From NCBI RefSeq assembly GCF_950295315.1, contig NC_080171.1, forward strand, positions 114,819,064 to 114,883,063: DNA of 64,000 bases. Direction: 5' to 3'. Within the stretch, counting starts at the first letter, position 1, and each line of letters starts with the position of its first letter. The stretch is from Erinaceus europaeus (taxonomy: Eukaryota; Chordata; Mammalia; Eulipotyphla; Erinaceidae). A model generated the notes under the pieces. The model made no database searches, was not told the DNA's origin, and was given only the letters and a program-made list of their open reading frames with translations. The position numbers were made by a program, and so were the translations under genes. Shown here piece after piece: positions 42,894 to 54,002 of the stretch.

Positions 42894-43268
42894 GGGCTCA
42901 TGAGGTAGTGCAGTGGATAAAACAGTGGCTTCTCAAGTTTGATCTCTGGAATCTCTCTCTCAATATGTTACTTATGTATTTATTTACTGACTAGAGACAG
43001 AGAACTCAAGAGGGGAGGGAGAGATAAAAAGGGAGAGAAACAGAGAGAGACTTGCTGCACTGCTTGCCCACTTGTGACATATTTGCTCAATTTGGTGTCC
43101 TACCACCCAGTCTCTCTCTCTTTCTCTCTCTCCCTTGTAAATAAATTTATCTTATTTATTTATTATTGGTTAGAGACAGAGAGAAATTGAGAGAGGAGGA
43201 GATAGACAGAGAGACACCTGTAACTCTGCTTCACCACTCATGAAGCTTTCCCCCTGCAGGTAGGGAGT
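42894..43268 (+). mobile_element. SINE-D with two reverse SINE-B fragments
   Basis: D head GAGGTAGTGCAGTGGATAAAAC at 42902; reverse B pieces at 42964-43108 and 43148-43268; D-like CTCTCTCTCTT...AATAAAT between them. Confidence 0.6.
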
Positions 43269-43347
43269 AAATATATCTTTAAAAAATATCAGTGTGGAGA
43301 AAGAAGCAAAGAAGAAAATAATAAGCAAAAAAATATTGGAAAATGAG

Positions 43348-43525
43348 CAATGAGCTGACAAAATGGCTCACTTGGATAGTACACGATTCTGCCATGTGTG
43401 AGACTTGGGTTTCAGCCCAGCCCTCACTGCAATGAGGGAAACTTCAGGGCTATAGTTTCTTGCCCATTTTCTCTCTGCCTCTGTCTCTATCTGGAAGGAA
43501 AATAAAGAAAATAAAATGAAACTTT
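43348..43525 (+). mobile_element. SINE-E
   Basis: GACAAAATGGCTCACTTGGATAG head, TGAGACTTGGGTTTCAGCC, AATGAGGGAAACTTCAGGGC. Confidence 0.75.
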
Positions 43526-44014
43526 GAAAAATGCAAGTAATCTGTGTATTTAGGATCTGAAGTAGTTATTAAAATAGAACCAGAGATGACATATGAAGAT
43601 GAAGGCATGGTTCGGCTGGGACAGAAAACAATTAGAGGAAACATGATAGTTTGTTTTGTTTTGTTTTTTTTAACATTTCAAGCTCTGACATAAAAGTGTT
43701 CCAGGTTTTTCCAAAGAGCAGAAAAGAGTGTCAGCAAACAGAGGTACTACCATGAGAAATTTTTGGTTAATACTAAGAATATCATAGGTAAGAAGCTCTG
43801 TATCTAAAACTATCTCATCAGTGATAATCATCAATGAGAGAAGCAAGCAGTCAGTGATATACCCAACGTTTACAGTGAGGGAAAATAGTCTTGGGGTTGA
43901 GAGATATATTTTATACAACTATCAATCTGTACCAAAGTTATTCTAAAGTTCATTTACTTTTTTCCATGCTGAATTTCCTCTTCTCAAAAAAAGAAGAAGA
44001 AGAACAACAACAAC

Positions 44015-44954
44015 ATGGGCTTTTTAAGACCAGTATGCGTCTGTTTCTTCTTTCTTGGAGTAAGCGTATATTGCCAATATGAAAGTTATCAATGGAGTGA
44101 AGATTATGACCAAGAGTCAGATGATGTCTACCAACCAGAATTTCAGTTTCATCAAAATGTAGACTACGGAGTCCCTTATCATCAGCATATCTTAGGCTGT
44201 GCCAGTGAATGTTTCTGCCCAGCTAACTTTCCATTATCAATGTACTGTGATAATCGCCACCTCAAGGTGATCCCAAAAATTCCAGCCCACATACAGCAAG
44301 TCTACCTGCAATTCAATGAAATTGAAGCTGTAACTGCAGACTCATTCGCTAATGCAACTAATCTTAAAGAAATCAATCTGAGTCACAACAAAATTCAATC
44401 TCACAAGATTGATCATGGTGTGTTTGCAAAGTTATCAAATCTATTACAACTTGATCTACAGCATAACCATTTAGAAGAATTTCCATCTCCTCTTCCTAAA
44501 TCTCTGGAAAGACTTCTTCTTGGCTACAATGAAATCTCCAGGGTGCAGAAAAATGCCATGGATGCATTACCAAACCTGACCATGCTTGACCTCTGCCATA
44601 ATCATCTGGATGACTCTACACTAAAGGGAAACATTCTTCCCAAAACAGAAAAACTAATGCAACTCAATCTGTGTCACAACAGATTAGAATCAATGCCTCC
44701 TGGTTTGCCATCTTCACTAATGTATCTGTCTTTAGAAAATAATTCAATTTCTTCTATACCAGAAAATTACTTCAGGGAAATTCCAAAACTTCATGCTCTA
44801 CGAATGTCACACAACAAACTACAAGACATCACGCATAATATTTTTAATGTTTCTGATCTAAAAGAGCTCAATGTTGGACACAACAGACTGAAGCAAGCAT
44901 TCTACATTCCAAGAAATTTGGAACATCTATATCTAGAAAATAATGAAATTGAAA
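44015..44954 (+). CDS. OMD: OMD exon 2, coding part
   Basis: 940 nt from ATG to donor AAA|GTAGGT at 44955, leaving in phase 1. A second GT (44959) would shift the frame and is excluded. The exon probably begins near 43994 (TTCCTCTTCTC...AAAG acceptor); the bases before the ATG are a purine run of GAA and CAA triplets. It encodes residues 1-313. Confidence 0.93.
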
Positions 44955-47599
44955 GTAGGTAAAATATTAATTTTTTAAGAGATGGAAAAATAATATTTTG
45001 ACTTTTTAAAGAACAAATCATATATACTTTCTTCACTATTGTTAATGGTTGCTTCGAAGTTAGCTAAGAGAGTGGTCCGGGTGGTGGTGCAGTGGATAAA
45101 GCACTGAATTCTCAACCATGAGGTCCTGAGTTCAATCCCCGGCAGCACATGTACCAGAGTGATAACTGGTTCTTTCTTCCTATCTTTCTCATGAATAAGT
45201 AAATAAATTATTTAAGAGAGTGGCAGAAATTGACCCCCAGAGAAATGTATGCTCAGGGCTGGGTGGTGGCGCACCTGGTTGAGTGCATATGTTACAGTGC
45301 GCAAGGACCTGGGTTCAAGTCCCTGGTCCCCACCTGCAGGGGGAAAGCTGTACAAGTGGTGAGGCAGGGCTGCAGGTGTCTCTCTATCATCCCCTTCCCT
45401 CTCAATTTCTGACTCTCTATAAAAAAAAAAAATTATAGAAGGTGGAAAAAAAATTGGTGTATTGCACCAAAGTAAAAGACGGGGGCGGGGGGCAGGTTTC
45501 TGGTCCTGGAACAGGATGGCAGAGGAGGACCTAGTGAGGGTTGAATTGTTATGTGGAAAATTGGAAAATGGTATGTACAAACTATTGTACTTTACTGTCT
45601 ACTGTAAACCATTAGTCTCCCAATAAAAAAGAAAAGAAAAAGAAAGAGGGAGAGGGAAAGAAGGAGGGAGGGAGGGAGGGAAGACACAGCTGGCAGAACC
45701 CAGGACTGCATGCTTATGACTCCAAAGTTGACCCCTGGAGTCACATGTATTGGAACACTGCTCTTTCAGAGGAAATAAATAACATTTTTTTTTCCTTGTC
45801 AACAGAGTCCTTGCTAGGGCTTCACACATGAAAAGCTCCATCACTCCCAGCAGACTATCATTTTGTCTTTTTTATTCTAGACAGAGAGTGAGAGAAGAGA
45901 TGGAAAGAGAGTCAGAGAGAAAGAGAGCGGTAGAGAGAGAAGACAAGACATCGTAGCACCACTCCACCACCCGTGAAGCCTCCCCTGTGTAGCCACTTCC
46001 GTGTGGTGGTTGAGGGCTCAAACCCAGGTCCTTAAGGATGGTTAAATGTGCATTCCATTGGTAAGCCATCTCCCAGTCCCCTCTAGAATTTTTCCTTTCT
46101 TTAAACTTTGTTAGGGCTGGGGATACAACATAATGGTTATGCAAATAACTTTTGTGCCTGAGGTCCTTAGGTCTCAGGTTCAATCCCTAGCACCACCATA
46201 AGCCAGAGCTGAGCAGTGCTCTGATAAAATTAAGGGAGTAAATATAAAGTTAAATGAAACATTTTTTTAAAGAACTGTTAGAACCAGGAGGTGGCATACC
46301 TGGTTAAGTGCACACATTACAGTGCCAAAGGACTGAGATTCAAGCCCCTGGTCCCCACCTGCAAGAAGAAAACTTCCCAAGTAATAAAGAAGGGCTGTAG
46401 GTCTCTCTCTGTCTCCCTACCTCTGTCTCCCCCTTCCCTCTCAATTTCTGTTTCTATCCAAAAACAGATGAATTTTTTTAAAAAATGTTAATATGGGGTA
46501 GGAAGTGAATTATGTAATGATTCTGCAAAGAGGCTCTCATGTCTGAGGATCCAAAGTCCCAGGTTCAATCCCCCTCACCACCATAAGCTAAAGCTGAGCA
46601 GTGCTCTGATAAAAAAAAAAGGGGGGGGGAGGGATTGTCATCTGATAGTTATTTAAGGTGGGGTAGGTAGCATAATGGCTACACAAAGAGATTCTCATGC
46701 CTGAGATTCCAAAGTCATAGGTTCAATCCCCTGCACCGCTATAAGCCAAAACTGAGCAGTGCTTTGGGAAAGGGGGGAAAAAAAAGCTCTGGTAAAATAA
46801 AGTAAGTAAATAGCTACGTAAGAGTCAGTGAAATAATCATTTATTTTTTATTCTTTGTTTTTCAACTTTATTTTTCGGGGGATTAATGTTTTACAGTCGA
46901 CAGTAAACACAATAGTTTGTACATGCATAATGTTTCTCAGTTTTCCACATAACAATACAACCCCCACTAGGTCCTCTATCATCTTTTTTGGACCTGTACT
47001 CCACCTCCTCCGCCACCCATCCCAGAGTCTTTTACTTTGATGCAATAACAATCATTTATTTATTTTAACAATCATTTATCTGTAAAGTATAAAATTCATA
47101 GTTTCCCTTTCTTCAGTTTAGTATTTGATTAATGTAAGAGTTAACCTACTTCCATTAGTAGGCATTTTAAACTAGTAAAACCATACCCTATATAATATTT
47201 TCATAATGTCCAGTATAACAGGATTATAGATAGAAAGCAGAATTAATCTTTAATTTATATTTTTCAGACATCAATGTTTCTGTGATGTGTCCATCTATTG
47301 ACCCGCTCCATCACCATCACTTGACATACATCCGTGTGGATCAAAATAAGCTACAACAGCCAATAAGCTCATACATTTTCTTCTGCTTTCCTCATATACA
47401 CACTATTTATTATGGTGAACAAAGAAGCACTAATGGTCAGACGATACAACTGAAAACCCAGGTTTTCAGGAGATTTCAAGACGAAAGTGACAGTGAAGAT
47501 CAGGATGATCATCAGGCAGGGACAGAACAAGAAGAAACTGAAGAAGAAAGCGTGGACCCTCAGTACTATGGGAGTCAAGAATGGCAAGGAATGATATAA
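44015..47599 (+). CDS. OMD: osteomodulin (osteoadherin), class II SLRP
   Basis: Joined segments 44015-44954 and 47268-47599 give 1272 nt, a 423-residue secreted keratan-sulfate proteoglycan core (human is 421). Visible in order: signal peptide (1 to about 20), a tyrosine-rich acidic N terminus (Tyr 22, 25, 31, 39, 51, 55; likely sulfated), the class II cysteine cluster C62-X3-C66-X-C68-X9-C78, about eleven LRRs ([45 protein letters not shown]), sequons such as NAT, NLT and NVS, the paired C-terminal cysteines (VMCP and FFCF), and a strongly acidic C-terminal tail that in this family binds hydroxyapatite. The protein acts in mineralised matrix and binds integrin alphaVbeta3. The start is the first codon of an obvious signal peptide. 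Confidence 0.95.
45076..45212 (+). mobile_element. SINE-D
   Basis: TAAGAGAGTGG TSD; GTGGTGGTGCAGTGGATAAAGC head; 115 bp after the OMD exon 2 donor. Confidence 0.93.
45255..45432 (+). mobile_element. SINE-B
   Basis: GGGCTGGGTGGTGGCGCACC head to CTCTATAAAAAAA; in the OMD intron. Confidence 0.9.
45449..45620 (+). mobile_element. L1 'tail 2'
   Basis: GTCCTGGAACAGGATGGCAG, TATGTGGAAAATTGG and CTGTAAACCATTAGTCTCCC, then AATAAAAAA and a (GAAA)n/(GGGA)n purine run to 45690. Confidence 0.65.
45795..46080 (-). mobile_element. tRNA-derived SINE, other subfamily
   Basis: Purine tract GAGAGAAAGAGAGCGG, GGGCTCAAACCCAGGTCC (B-box complement), ending GCCATCTCCCAGTCCCC. Similar in plan to 20600-20770. Confidence 0.6.
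46113..46235 (+). mobile_element. SINE-C
   Basis: GGATACAACATAATGGTTATGC head and GAGCTGAGCAGTGCTC hairpin. Confidence 0.88.
46283..46486 (+). mobile_element. SINE-B
   Basis: AACCAGGAGGTGGCATACC head; diverged centre (AAGTAATAAAGAAGGGC). Confidence 0.87.
46495..46620 (+). mobile_element. SINE-C
   Basis: GGGGTAGGAAGTGAATTATG head; the hairpin is decayed on the left arm (CTAAAGC against GCTCTGA). Confidence 0.83.
46658..46800 (+). mobile_element. SINE-C
   Basis: GGGGTAGGTAGCATAATGGC head; third SINE-C in the OMD intron in the same orientation. Confidence 0.85.
46846..47045 (-). mobile_element. L1 'tail 2'
   Basis: Reverse of the 45449-45620 type: GGGGGATTAATGTTTTACAG, CCCCCACTAGGTCCTC, CCCAGAGTCTTTTACTTTG. 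AATCATTTAT flanks both sides. It ends 220 bp before OMD exon 3. Confidence 0.7.
47268..47599 (+). CDS. OMD: OMD exon 3, coding part
   Basis: Acceptor TATTTTTCAG at 47266-47267; 332 nt to TAA 47597-47599. It reads [20 protein letters not shown], then the [10 protein letters not shown] region and the acidic tail. The final residues ([11 protein letters not shown]) differ from the human end (YYENQE as I recall), a slightly longer C terminus. Confidence 0.94.
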
Positions 47600-47783
47600 G
47601 TGTATACTTCTAGCTTCACAAACACTATTCAATATCAGTGTAACTAAGCATGTATACATCACAGCGGTACGTCTAGAACTATGTGTATGATGAAAGTAAA
47701 TGTGTCAGGAAAGTTTCTGCATTTGATATATAGGACTAGAATCTACTCTGAATGAAACAAACTTTTAGAAATATAATTTAAGG
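47600..47783 (+). other. OMD: OMD 3' UTR, proximal part
   Basis: Unique DNA between the OMD stop and the first SINE. No canonical AATAAA or ATTAAA is present, only variants such as AGTAAA; the first AATAAA is in the SINE tail at 47967. Confidence 0.5.
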
Positions 47784-47985
47784 GCTGGGGGATGGGAGGC
47801 AGGTGGTGGCACATCTGGTTGAGTGCACAGGTTACAATGCATAAGGGCCCAGGTTCAAGCCCCTGGCCACCACCACCTGTAGGGGGAAAGCTTCACAAGA
47901 GGTGAAGTTGTGCTGCAGGTGTCTCTCTGTCTTTCTCCCTCCTGGCTTGATTTCTATCTCTACCCAAATAAATAAATAAATATTT
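47784..47985 (+). mobile_element. SINE-B in OMD 3' flank
   Basis: GGCAGGTGGTGGCACATC head. The AATAAATAAATAAAT tail carries the first canonical poly(A) hexamer after the OMD stop. Confidence 0.9.
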
Positions 47986-47989
47986 TACC

Positions 47990-48400
47990 TTCCACCTTCT
48001 GCACCCCCCCAAAATTTTTTATCCATACTCCCAGTGGGGGAGAAATGATAGGGGGAAGATGACCAGAGGGTTCTGAACTCCAACTCCATCAGGACTCAGA
48101 GAGAGGGGAGGAAAAAGGGAGGGACATTTGGATGTCGTGATAGGTGTATGTGTGACTTGGAAAGGAAGAGAAGATGGGACTTTAAAAAAGGGGGGGGACA
48201 AATCTATACAAACAGACAGATAGTTGTGGAGATAATAGTTACTCATGTCTGCAACCTTGGGAGAAATGCTGTCGCTTCCCATGGAGGGGCTGGGGATCCA
48301 GAACTCTGGTGGTGGGAATGGTGTGGAGTTGTACCCCTGTTATCTTATAATTTTGTAAGTCAATATTAAATCACTAGTAAAATAAATAAATAAATAAATG
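47990..48400 (+). mobile_element. L1 3' UTR and tail
   Basis: Ends GGTGGTGGGAATGGTGTGG, AGTTGTACCCCTGTTATC, ATTAAATCACTAGTAA and an (AAAT)n tail; the best-preserved L1 end in the window. Confidence 0.75.
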
Positions 48401-48420
48401 AGTAAAATAAAAATAAATTA

Positions 48421-48565
48421 AGGGCTGGGGAAACAGTATAATGGTTATGTAAATTATTCTTATTCCTGAACTCAGCAGTCCCAGGTACAGTCCCCAGCAC
48501 CACAATAAGCCAGAGCTGAGTTGCATTCTGGTCTCTGCATATCTTTCTCTCTGTAGCTCTATCAT
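48421..48565 (+). mobile_element. SINE-C
   Basis: GGGAAACAGTATAATGGTTATG head, CCAGAGCTGAGTTGCATTCTGG hairpin region. Confidence 0.85.
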
Positions 48566-48657
48566 TAAAAAATAAATTAACTATTGTATTTACCATTGAA
48601 TGTAAAACATTAATCCCCCAGTAATGGGAAAAAATTAAAAATGAATTACTTAATAAA

Positions 48658-48785
48658 GGGTGGGGGAGACAGCATAATGGTTATGCAAAGAGATACTCAT
48701 GCCTGAAACTCTAATGCCTCAGGTTCAACCCCCAGTCACCACCGTAAACCAGAGCTGAGCAGTGCTCTGGTAAAATAAATAAACA
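48658..48785 (+). mobile_element. SINE-C
   Basis: GGGAGACAGCATAATGGTTATG head, CCAGAGCTGAGCAGTGCTCTGG (22-nt hairpin region, intact arms). Confidence 0.9.
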
Positions 48786-48847
48786 AATATTAGAGTGACA
48801 TGTGAGAAACAAATACTAACTTTAAACATAAATTTTCTATCATGTCA

Positions 48848-48925
48848 AGGGGGCTGAATTATTATGTGGAAAACGGAGAAATATTACACATATACAAACT
48901 ACTGTATTTTAAGTATGTCTTAAAA
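48848..48925 (+). mobile_element. L1 'tail 2' fragment
   Basis: ATTATGTGGAAAACGGAG and CATATACAAACTACTGTATTTT match the 45449 and 60466 tails. Confidence 0.55.
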
Positions 48926-48937
48926 TGAAAACGATTT

Positions 48938-49262
48938 GGGAGTTGGGCGGTCACGCAGCGGGTTAAGAGCATGTGGGGTTAAGCGCACGTGGCTTGAAGC
49001 ACCAAGGACCGGCATAAGGATCACGGTTCCGGTTCCAGGCTCACCCACCTGCAGGGGAGTCGCTTCACAGGTGGTGAAGCAGGTCTACAGGTGTCTATCT
49101 TTCTCTCCCCCTCTCTGTCTTCCCCTCCTCTCTCCATTTCTCTCTGTCCTATCCAATAACAATAACAACAGCAAGGGCAACAAAATGGTAAAAGATGGCC
49201 TCCGGTAGCAGTGGATTCATAGTGCAGGCAATGAGCCCCAGAAATCACCTTGGAGGCAAAAA
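48938..49262 (+). mobile_element. SINE-A, long form
   Basis: Head contains a repeated GGTTAAG(A/C)GCA block (a short internal duplication), full body, long module and (AAAC)n tail to 49288. Confidence 0.9.
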
Positions 49263-49289
49263 ACAAACAAACAAATAAACAAGCAAAAA

Positions 49290-50135
49290 GACTGGAGTGG
49301 TAAAAGTTTATTTCCAAAGAAGTTTTCAAGTGGAGAGTCCTTACATTTTGTGGGTGACAGTTTACAATGAAGCCTCTAATGCCCTTTATAGATTGAGTAG
49401 GTTATTCACAATCAGCAGAAAGGAACAAACGTAACAATTCAGACTGAATATGAACATACAATTAATACTTATCAATTCATTGGTATAAAGGACATAGAGA
49501 TAAAAGATGCAGAAACAGAGTACACATGCACCCACGACATCACAAGATCCCAAGTTTCTCAGTAGCTGCCAATCAAAAAGTGTTGAAGTCAACTAAGGGC
49601 CTGCGCTTTGGTGCCACAGAAAGTCCAACTCTGTCACACAAGCTTTTGTATAAAGGTAAATCTGCCTTACTGCCAATAAACCGTTTACTGAAAGATGGGG
49701 CATTGTTCAAATCAGCCCCGCCTCCAAGAAGTGTCAGCCTATGGTCTTTTTTATAAAGGTTGGGGAATGCGGGGAAAGTCAGGATCTGGGATTGAGGAAG
49801 TGATGCTAGTGTCAATGACCCCCACATCAAAGATGGACCTTCCTCCCAAAATTAAGTCCATCTGCAGGTCAGGGCCACCAGAATCGAGTGAAGATGAATT
49901 CCCACAGCTATTTCTTCATCTTACAAGTAGTTCAAGTCACTGATCCCTTCATGCCAGGGTCTGATCTGACAGTCCAATTCCAGTCTTTTGAGAGCCCTGA
50001 GTAGGTTCAATGGAACTGAGTAAGGTATATTATTTGGATGGCATATATATATAAGGCAAGTGGGTAGGCTTACAAAAAAAAGTATCAAGCATAAGAGTCT
50101 TCTACCTTCCTCCTATAAGGACTGGGGATGGCGGG
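49290..50135. other. unrecognised spacer, OMD to OGN
   Basis: Moderately complex sequence with short ORFs on both strands (for example 49573-49830 minus, 85 aa); no family recognised. Confidence 0.4.
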
Positions 50136-50136
50136 G

Positions 50137-50455
50137 GGTGTTGGGCAGTAGCGCAATGGGTTAAGCGCACATGATGTAAAGCGCAAGGACCAGAGTAAGG
50201 ATCCCGGTTTGAGCTCACCGCTCCCCACCGACAGTGGGGTCGCTTCACAGGCGGTGAAGCAGGTCTGCAGGTGTCTGTCTTTCTCTCCTCCTCTGCCTTC
50301 CCCTCTTCTCTCCATTTCTCTCTGTCCTATCCAACAACAACAACAGCAATAGCAACAACACAAGGTAAAAAAAAAAAAAAAGCCTCCAGAAGCAGCAGAT
50401 TCGCGCAGAGCCCCAGCAATAACCCTGGAGGAAAGAAAAAAAAAAAAAAAAAAAG
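50137..50455 (+). mobile_element. SINE-A, long form
   Basis: TTGGGCAGTAGCGCAATGGG head; shortened long module ending AATAACCCTGGAGG and poly-A. Confidence 0.9.
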
Positions 50456-50770
50456 GCAAAAGTGGGAGTTAGAAGTCAGAACACCTAGGTGTGGGTGGCT
50501 TTGTTCATTTTCCCTGACTTGGGCATGTTAACCTGTTTGGGTCTCAGTTTCTTTATAGCTGCCATATTTTCTCAACCTTTGCACAACTCAGCTTTGAAGC
50601 CAGATAATTCTTTGTGGTATTGGGCTGTCCTGTACATCGTTAATAGTTAGTGGCATCTCGGCCTTCTGCCCACCAGATGACAGTAACACTCTTCTACAGA
50701 AACTGTGTGTGTGCGTGGGTGAGGGGGAGGGAGGAGCAATGCTTACTCTTGAACAGAAAACTGATTTTGG

Positions 50771-50976
50771 GTGCCAGTTGGTGGTGCACCTGAGTAAGCT
50801 GCACACATTATAGTGCACAAGGACCCAGGTTCAAGCCCCTGGTGCCAACCTGCAGGGGGAAAGCTTCACAAGTAGTGAAGCAGGGCTGCAGGTGTCTCTC
50901 GGTCTCTCTCCCTCTATCTCCCCCACCCCTCTCAATTTCTATCTCTATCTAATAATAAATAAATATATTTTAAAAA
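50771..50976 (+). mobile_element. SINE-B
   Basis: AAAA(C/T)TGAT flanks. GGGTGCCAGTTGGTGGTGC head. Confidence 0.9.
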
Positions 50977-51091
50977 TAAAATTGATGTCTTCTTTTATTA
51001 ATATACAATGAAGCCTAAGTAGCTTTCTACTAGGATAGAAAACTATTGTAAGTTTCAGACATGTTATTGACAATTGTATAGTGGAGAAATT

Positions 51092-51285
51092 GGCAGGGCC
51101 CACAGTAGAGTGCACATATCACAGTGGGAAAGGCCCCAATTCAAGCCCTTGGTCCCTGCCTGCAGGCAGGGAAGCTTCACAAGCAGTGAAATGGAGCTGC
51201 AGGTGTCTCTGTATCTCCCTCTCTATCTCTCTCTTCCCTCTGAATTTCCCTTTAAATTTACTCAAAATAAGTAAATAGATAAATA
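51092..51285 (+). mobile_element. SINE-B, diverged
   Basis: AGAAATTGG TSD (51083 and 51286). Lacks the GGTGGTGGC part of the head. Confidence 0.87.
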
Positions 51286-51289
51286 AGAA

Positions 51290-51700
51290 ATTGGCTTTGT
51301 CTGGGGAAGTTTGGGCTCTACAGTCAGCTTCTGGCAGGTAATCTATATCTTGATTTAGTGAGAAGATCATCACACCAAATCTGAGCATGGGACTAGCCAT
51401 ACTTAATGGTTCCAGAGTTGAGATGGACATGGCAGAAAGCTGACCACACCGTTTACGATGGAGGCTGGGATCATTAATTAGTTAACCTGTAGGGCTGAGT
51501 TCAACCACACAGACATTCAATCACTGGAACATACCTATGTAATGAAGTCCCAATACAAATTCTGAAGAGAATTCTGGTAGTGCTTTCCTTGTTGGGAATA
51601 CCCTGTGAATGTGGGACACACAAAGCTGGGAGGGCATCCCTATGACAAAAAGAGAAGCCCTGTATACTGTACACTAAACCGCCCGACAAGAAATACTACA
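51290..51700. other. unique spacer DNA
   Basis: Nothing recognised. Confidence 0.4.
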
Positions 51701-51702
51701 GA

Positions 51703-51964
51703 GGGGAGTCGGGCGGTAGCGCAGTAGGTTAAGCTCATGTGGTGTGAAGCGCAAGGACCAGCCTAAGGATCCCGGTTCGAGCCCCCGCTTCCCACCTACA
51801 GGAGAGTCACTTCACAGGCGGTGAAGCAGATCTGCAGGTGTCTATCTTTCTCTCCCCCTCTCTGTCTTCCCCGTCTCTCTCCATCTTATCGAACAACAAC
51901 ATCAATAATAACTACAACAATTAAAAAAAGGGCAACAAAAGGGAATAAATAAATATTTAAAAAA
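51703..51964 (+). mobile_element. SINE-A
   Basis: AAGAAATACTA(C/A)AGAG TSD; GGGGAGTCGGGCGGTAGCGC head. Confidence 0.94.
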
Positions 51965-51969
51965 AAGAA

Positions 51970-52308
51970 ATACTAAAGAGACTAATCTGAGAGGAAAATA
52001 CTGAGTAATCTTACCTACACAGGAGTCCTCCTAGACCCTGAGCAATTAATCTTCTTCCTTTGTTTTATTTTTATTTTTTGGCTGTTTTCTTATGACTCTT
52101 TTCCTTGTAATAAACCATAGCTGCAAGCATAATGACTTTCAGATAGTCCCACAACCCATCTAGCAAATTATCAAATGTGAGTGCGGTTTAGGGACCCTCC
52201 AAACTTGCAAGTTGTGCCAGAAGTATCAATGGTTTGGGGACTGTACCCTCCAATAGCAACGCAGTAGTGTTCTTTAGAAATACAACGCTAAAAATTGCTA
52301 CGCACGGG
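51970..52308. other. unique spacer DNA
   Basis: Nothing recognised. Confidence 0.4.
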
Positions 52309-52652
52309 TGGGGGGTGGGGAGCAGGCAGTAGCGCAGCAGGTTAAGCGCACATGGTGCAAAGCATGAGGACCGGCACAAGGATCCCAGTTCGAGCCCCTG
52401 GCTCCCCACCTGCAGGGGAGTCACTTCACAGGCAGTGAAGCAGGTCTGCAGGTGTCTGCCTTTCTCTCCCCCTCTGTCTTCCCCTCCTCTCTTCATTTCT
52501 CTCTGCCCTATCCAACAATGATGACATCAATAACAACAATAAACAACAAGGGCAACAAAAGGGGGGAAAATAGCCTCCAGGAGAAGTGGATTCATAGTGC
52601 AGGCACCGAACCCCAGCAATAACCCTGGAGGCAAAAAAAAAAAAAAAAAAAA
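52309..52652 (+). mobile_element. SINE-A, long form
   Basis: GCTAC(G/A)CAC flanks. GCCTCCAGGAGAAGTGG...CCCTGGAGGC module intact. Confidence 0.92.
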
Positions 52653-52659
52653 AAGCTAC

Positions 52660-53190
52660 ACACAATAACCAATGATAAATCTTCCCGCTGATCCACCCTC
52701 CCCTAATGTGTGTTCACCATTTCCTAGAACATCTCTCCACTGTCCACCTTCTCTGTAGAAGTTAGCTGCTTGATACCCTGAGCATATTTCTGGAAAGTAT
52801 TATACTCACCATCTTTCCCACTGCCTGTGACCAGGAGGTCCTCGCGATGAGGAATGAATTTGCTTGTCTGAAATGAGTTGTCTACAGGTCTAGCAAAGAA
52901 CTGGTACTCAAGAAACTTTTACTAGATAAAACGATATTCACTTACATTTTCAAGGAGAGATGAAATTATTCACAAAGTAAGTTTCTGTAGTACAGAGTAT
53001 CAAGGTGTGTCTATCACTAAGAAAATTATAAATCTCTAAGATTCTCTAAGTCTGGACATTTAACATGTATCCAGTTTACTTCTCAACATTCACACAGCAT
53101 AAAACAAATCATCATCTCCTACTTTTTTATTAGGTGTGTTCAGAAATTTAAAAAAGTTTTTGTGTTTTCTTTTTAAAATTTTTTAAAACT
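52660..53190. other. unique spacer DNA
   Basis: Nothing recognised. Confidence 0.4.
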
Positions 53191-53194
53191 TTAT

Positions 53195-53450
53195 ATATAT
53201 ATTTTTTCCCTTTTTGTTGCCCATTGTTTTATTGTTGTAGTTATTATTGTTGTTACCGATGTTGTCATATTTAGATAGGACAGAGAGAAATCGAGAGAGG
53301 AGGGGAAGACAGAGAAAGAGAGAAAGACACCTGTAGACCTGCTTCACTGCTTATGAAGCAACTCCCCTGCAGGTGGGGAGTCGGGGCTCGAACCAGGAAT
53401 CCTTACTCCGATCCTTGCGCTTCACACCACCTGCACTACCGCCGGCCCCC
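53195..53450 (-). mobile_element. SINE-A
   Basis: Reverse copy; head shortened at the end (CACCTGCACTACCGCCGG). Confidence 0.9.
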
Positions 53451-53632
53451 TTCTTTTTTCTTTTAAGAGTAACTGTATTTGCTACATATGAGAGAAAGTT
53501 TCACATGAGACAGAGACAGAAGAAGAGAGAAGTCAGATTATCACTCCCTAAAAAACTGAGATGGACTCAGAGACTTGGAAATTCAATGTCAAACTTGCCT
53601 GAGCCTTGTGGTCTAGAAAGTGTGACAATCCT

Positions 53633-53838
53633 GGGGCCAGACGGTGGTGCACCTGGCCAAGTGCATATTACAGTGCACAAGGACCTGGTTTCGAGCCCCC
53701 GGTCCCCACCTGTAGGGGGAGCCTCACGAGTGGTGAAGCAGGGCTGCAGATATCTCTCTGACGGTCTCCTTTTCTATCTCCCTTTCCCCTCTTGACCTCT
53801 GGCTGTCACTAGCCAATGATAAATAAAGATATTTAAAA
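53633..53838 (+). mobile_element. SINE-B
   Basis: AGAAAGTGTGACA(A/T)TC TSD (53617 and 53839). Confidence 0.94.
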
Positions 53839-54002
53839 AAGAAAGTGTGACATTCATTTGACAAGGTAAACAGTTTCATTTATTGGCTTTAATTAACCAA
53901 GGCAAACCTTTGAAACGGCATTGTACTGATAAAGAGCCCAGACTCTTGTCTGAACATAACTGCACAGTTGAGTCTGCACACTGTAGCCCACCCTGACTTC
54001 TG

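Noticed and set aside
44955..44962. Second possible donor GTAAAA after GAAAGTAG in OMD
   Set aside because: It would shift the frame into exon 3; the GTAGGT donor keeps [10 protein letters not shown] in frame.
49400..50060. Possible solitary LTR
   Set aside because: No clear TG...CA ends, target duplication or primer site could be seen; left as unrecognised spacer.
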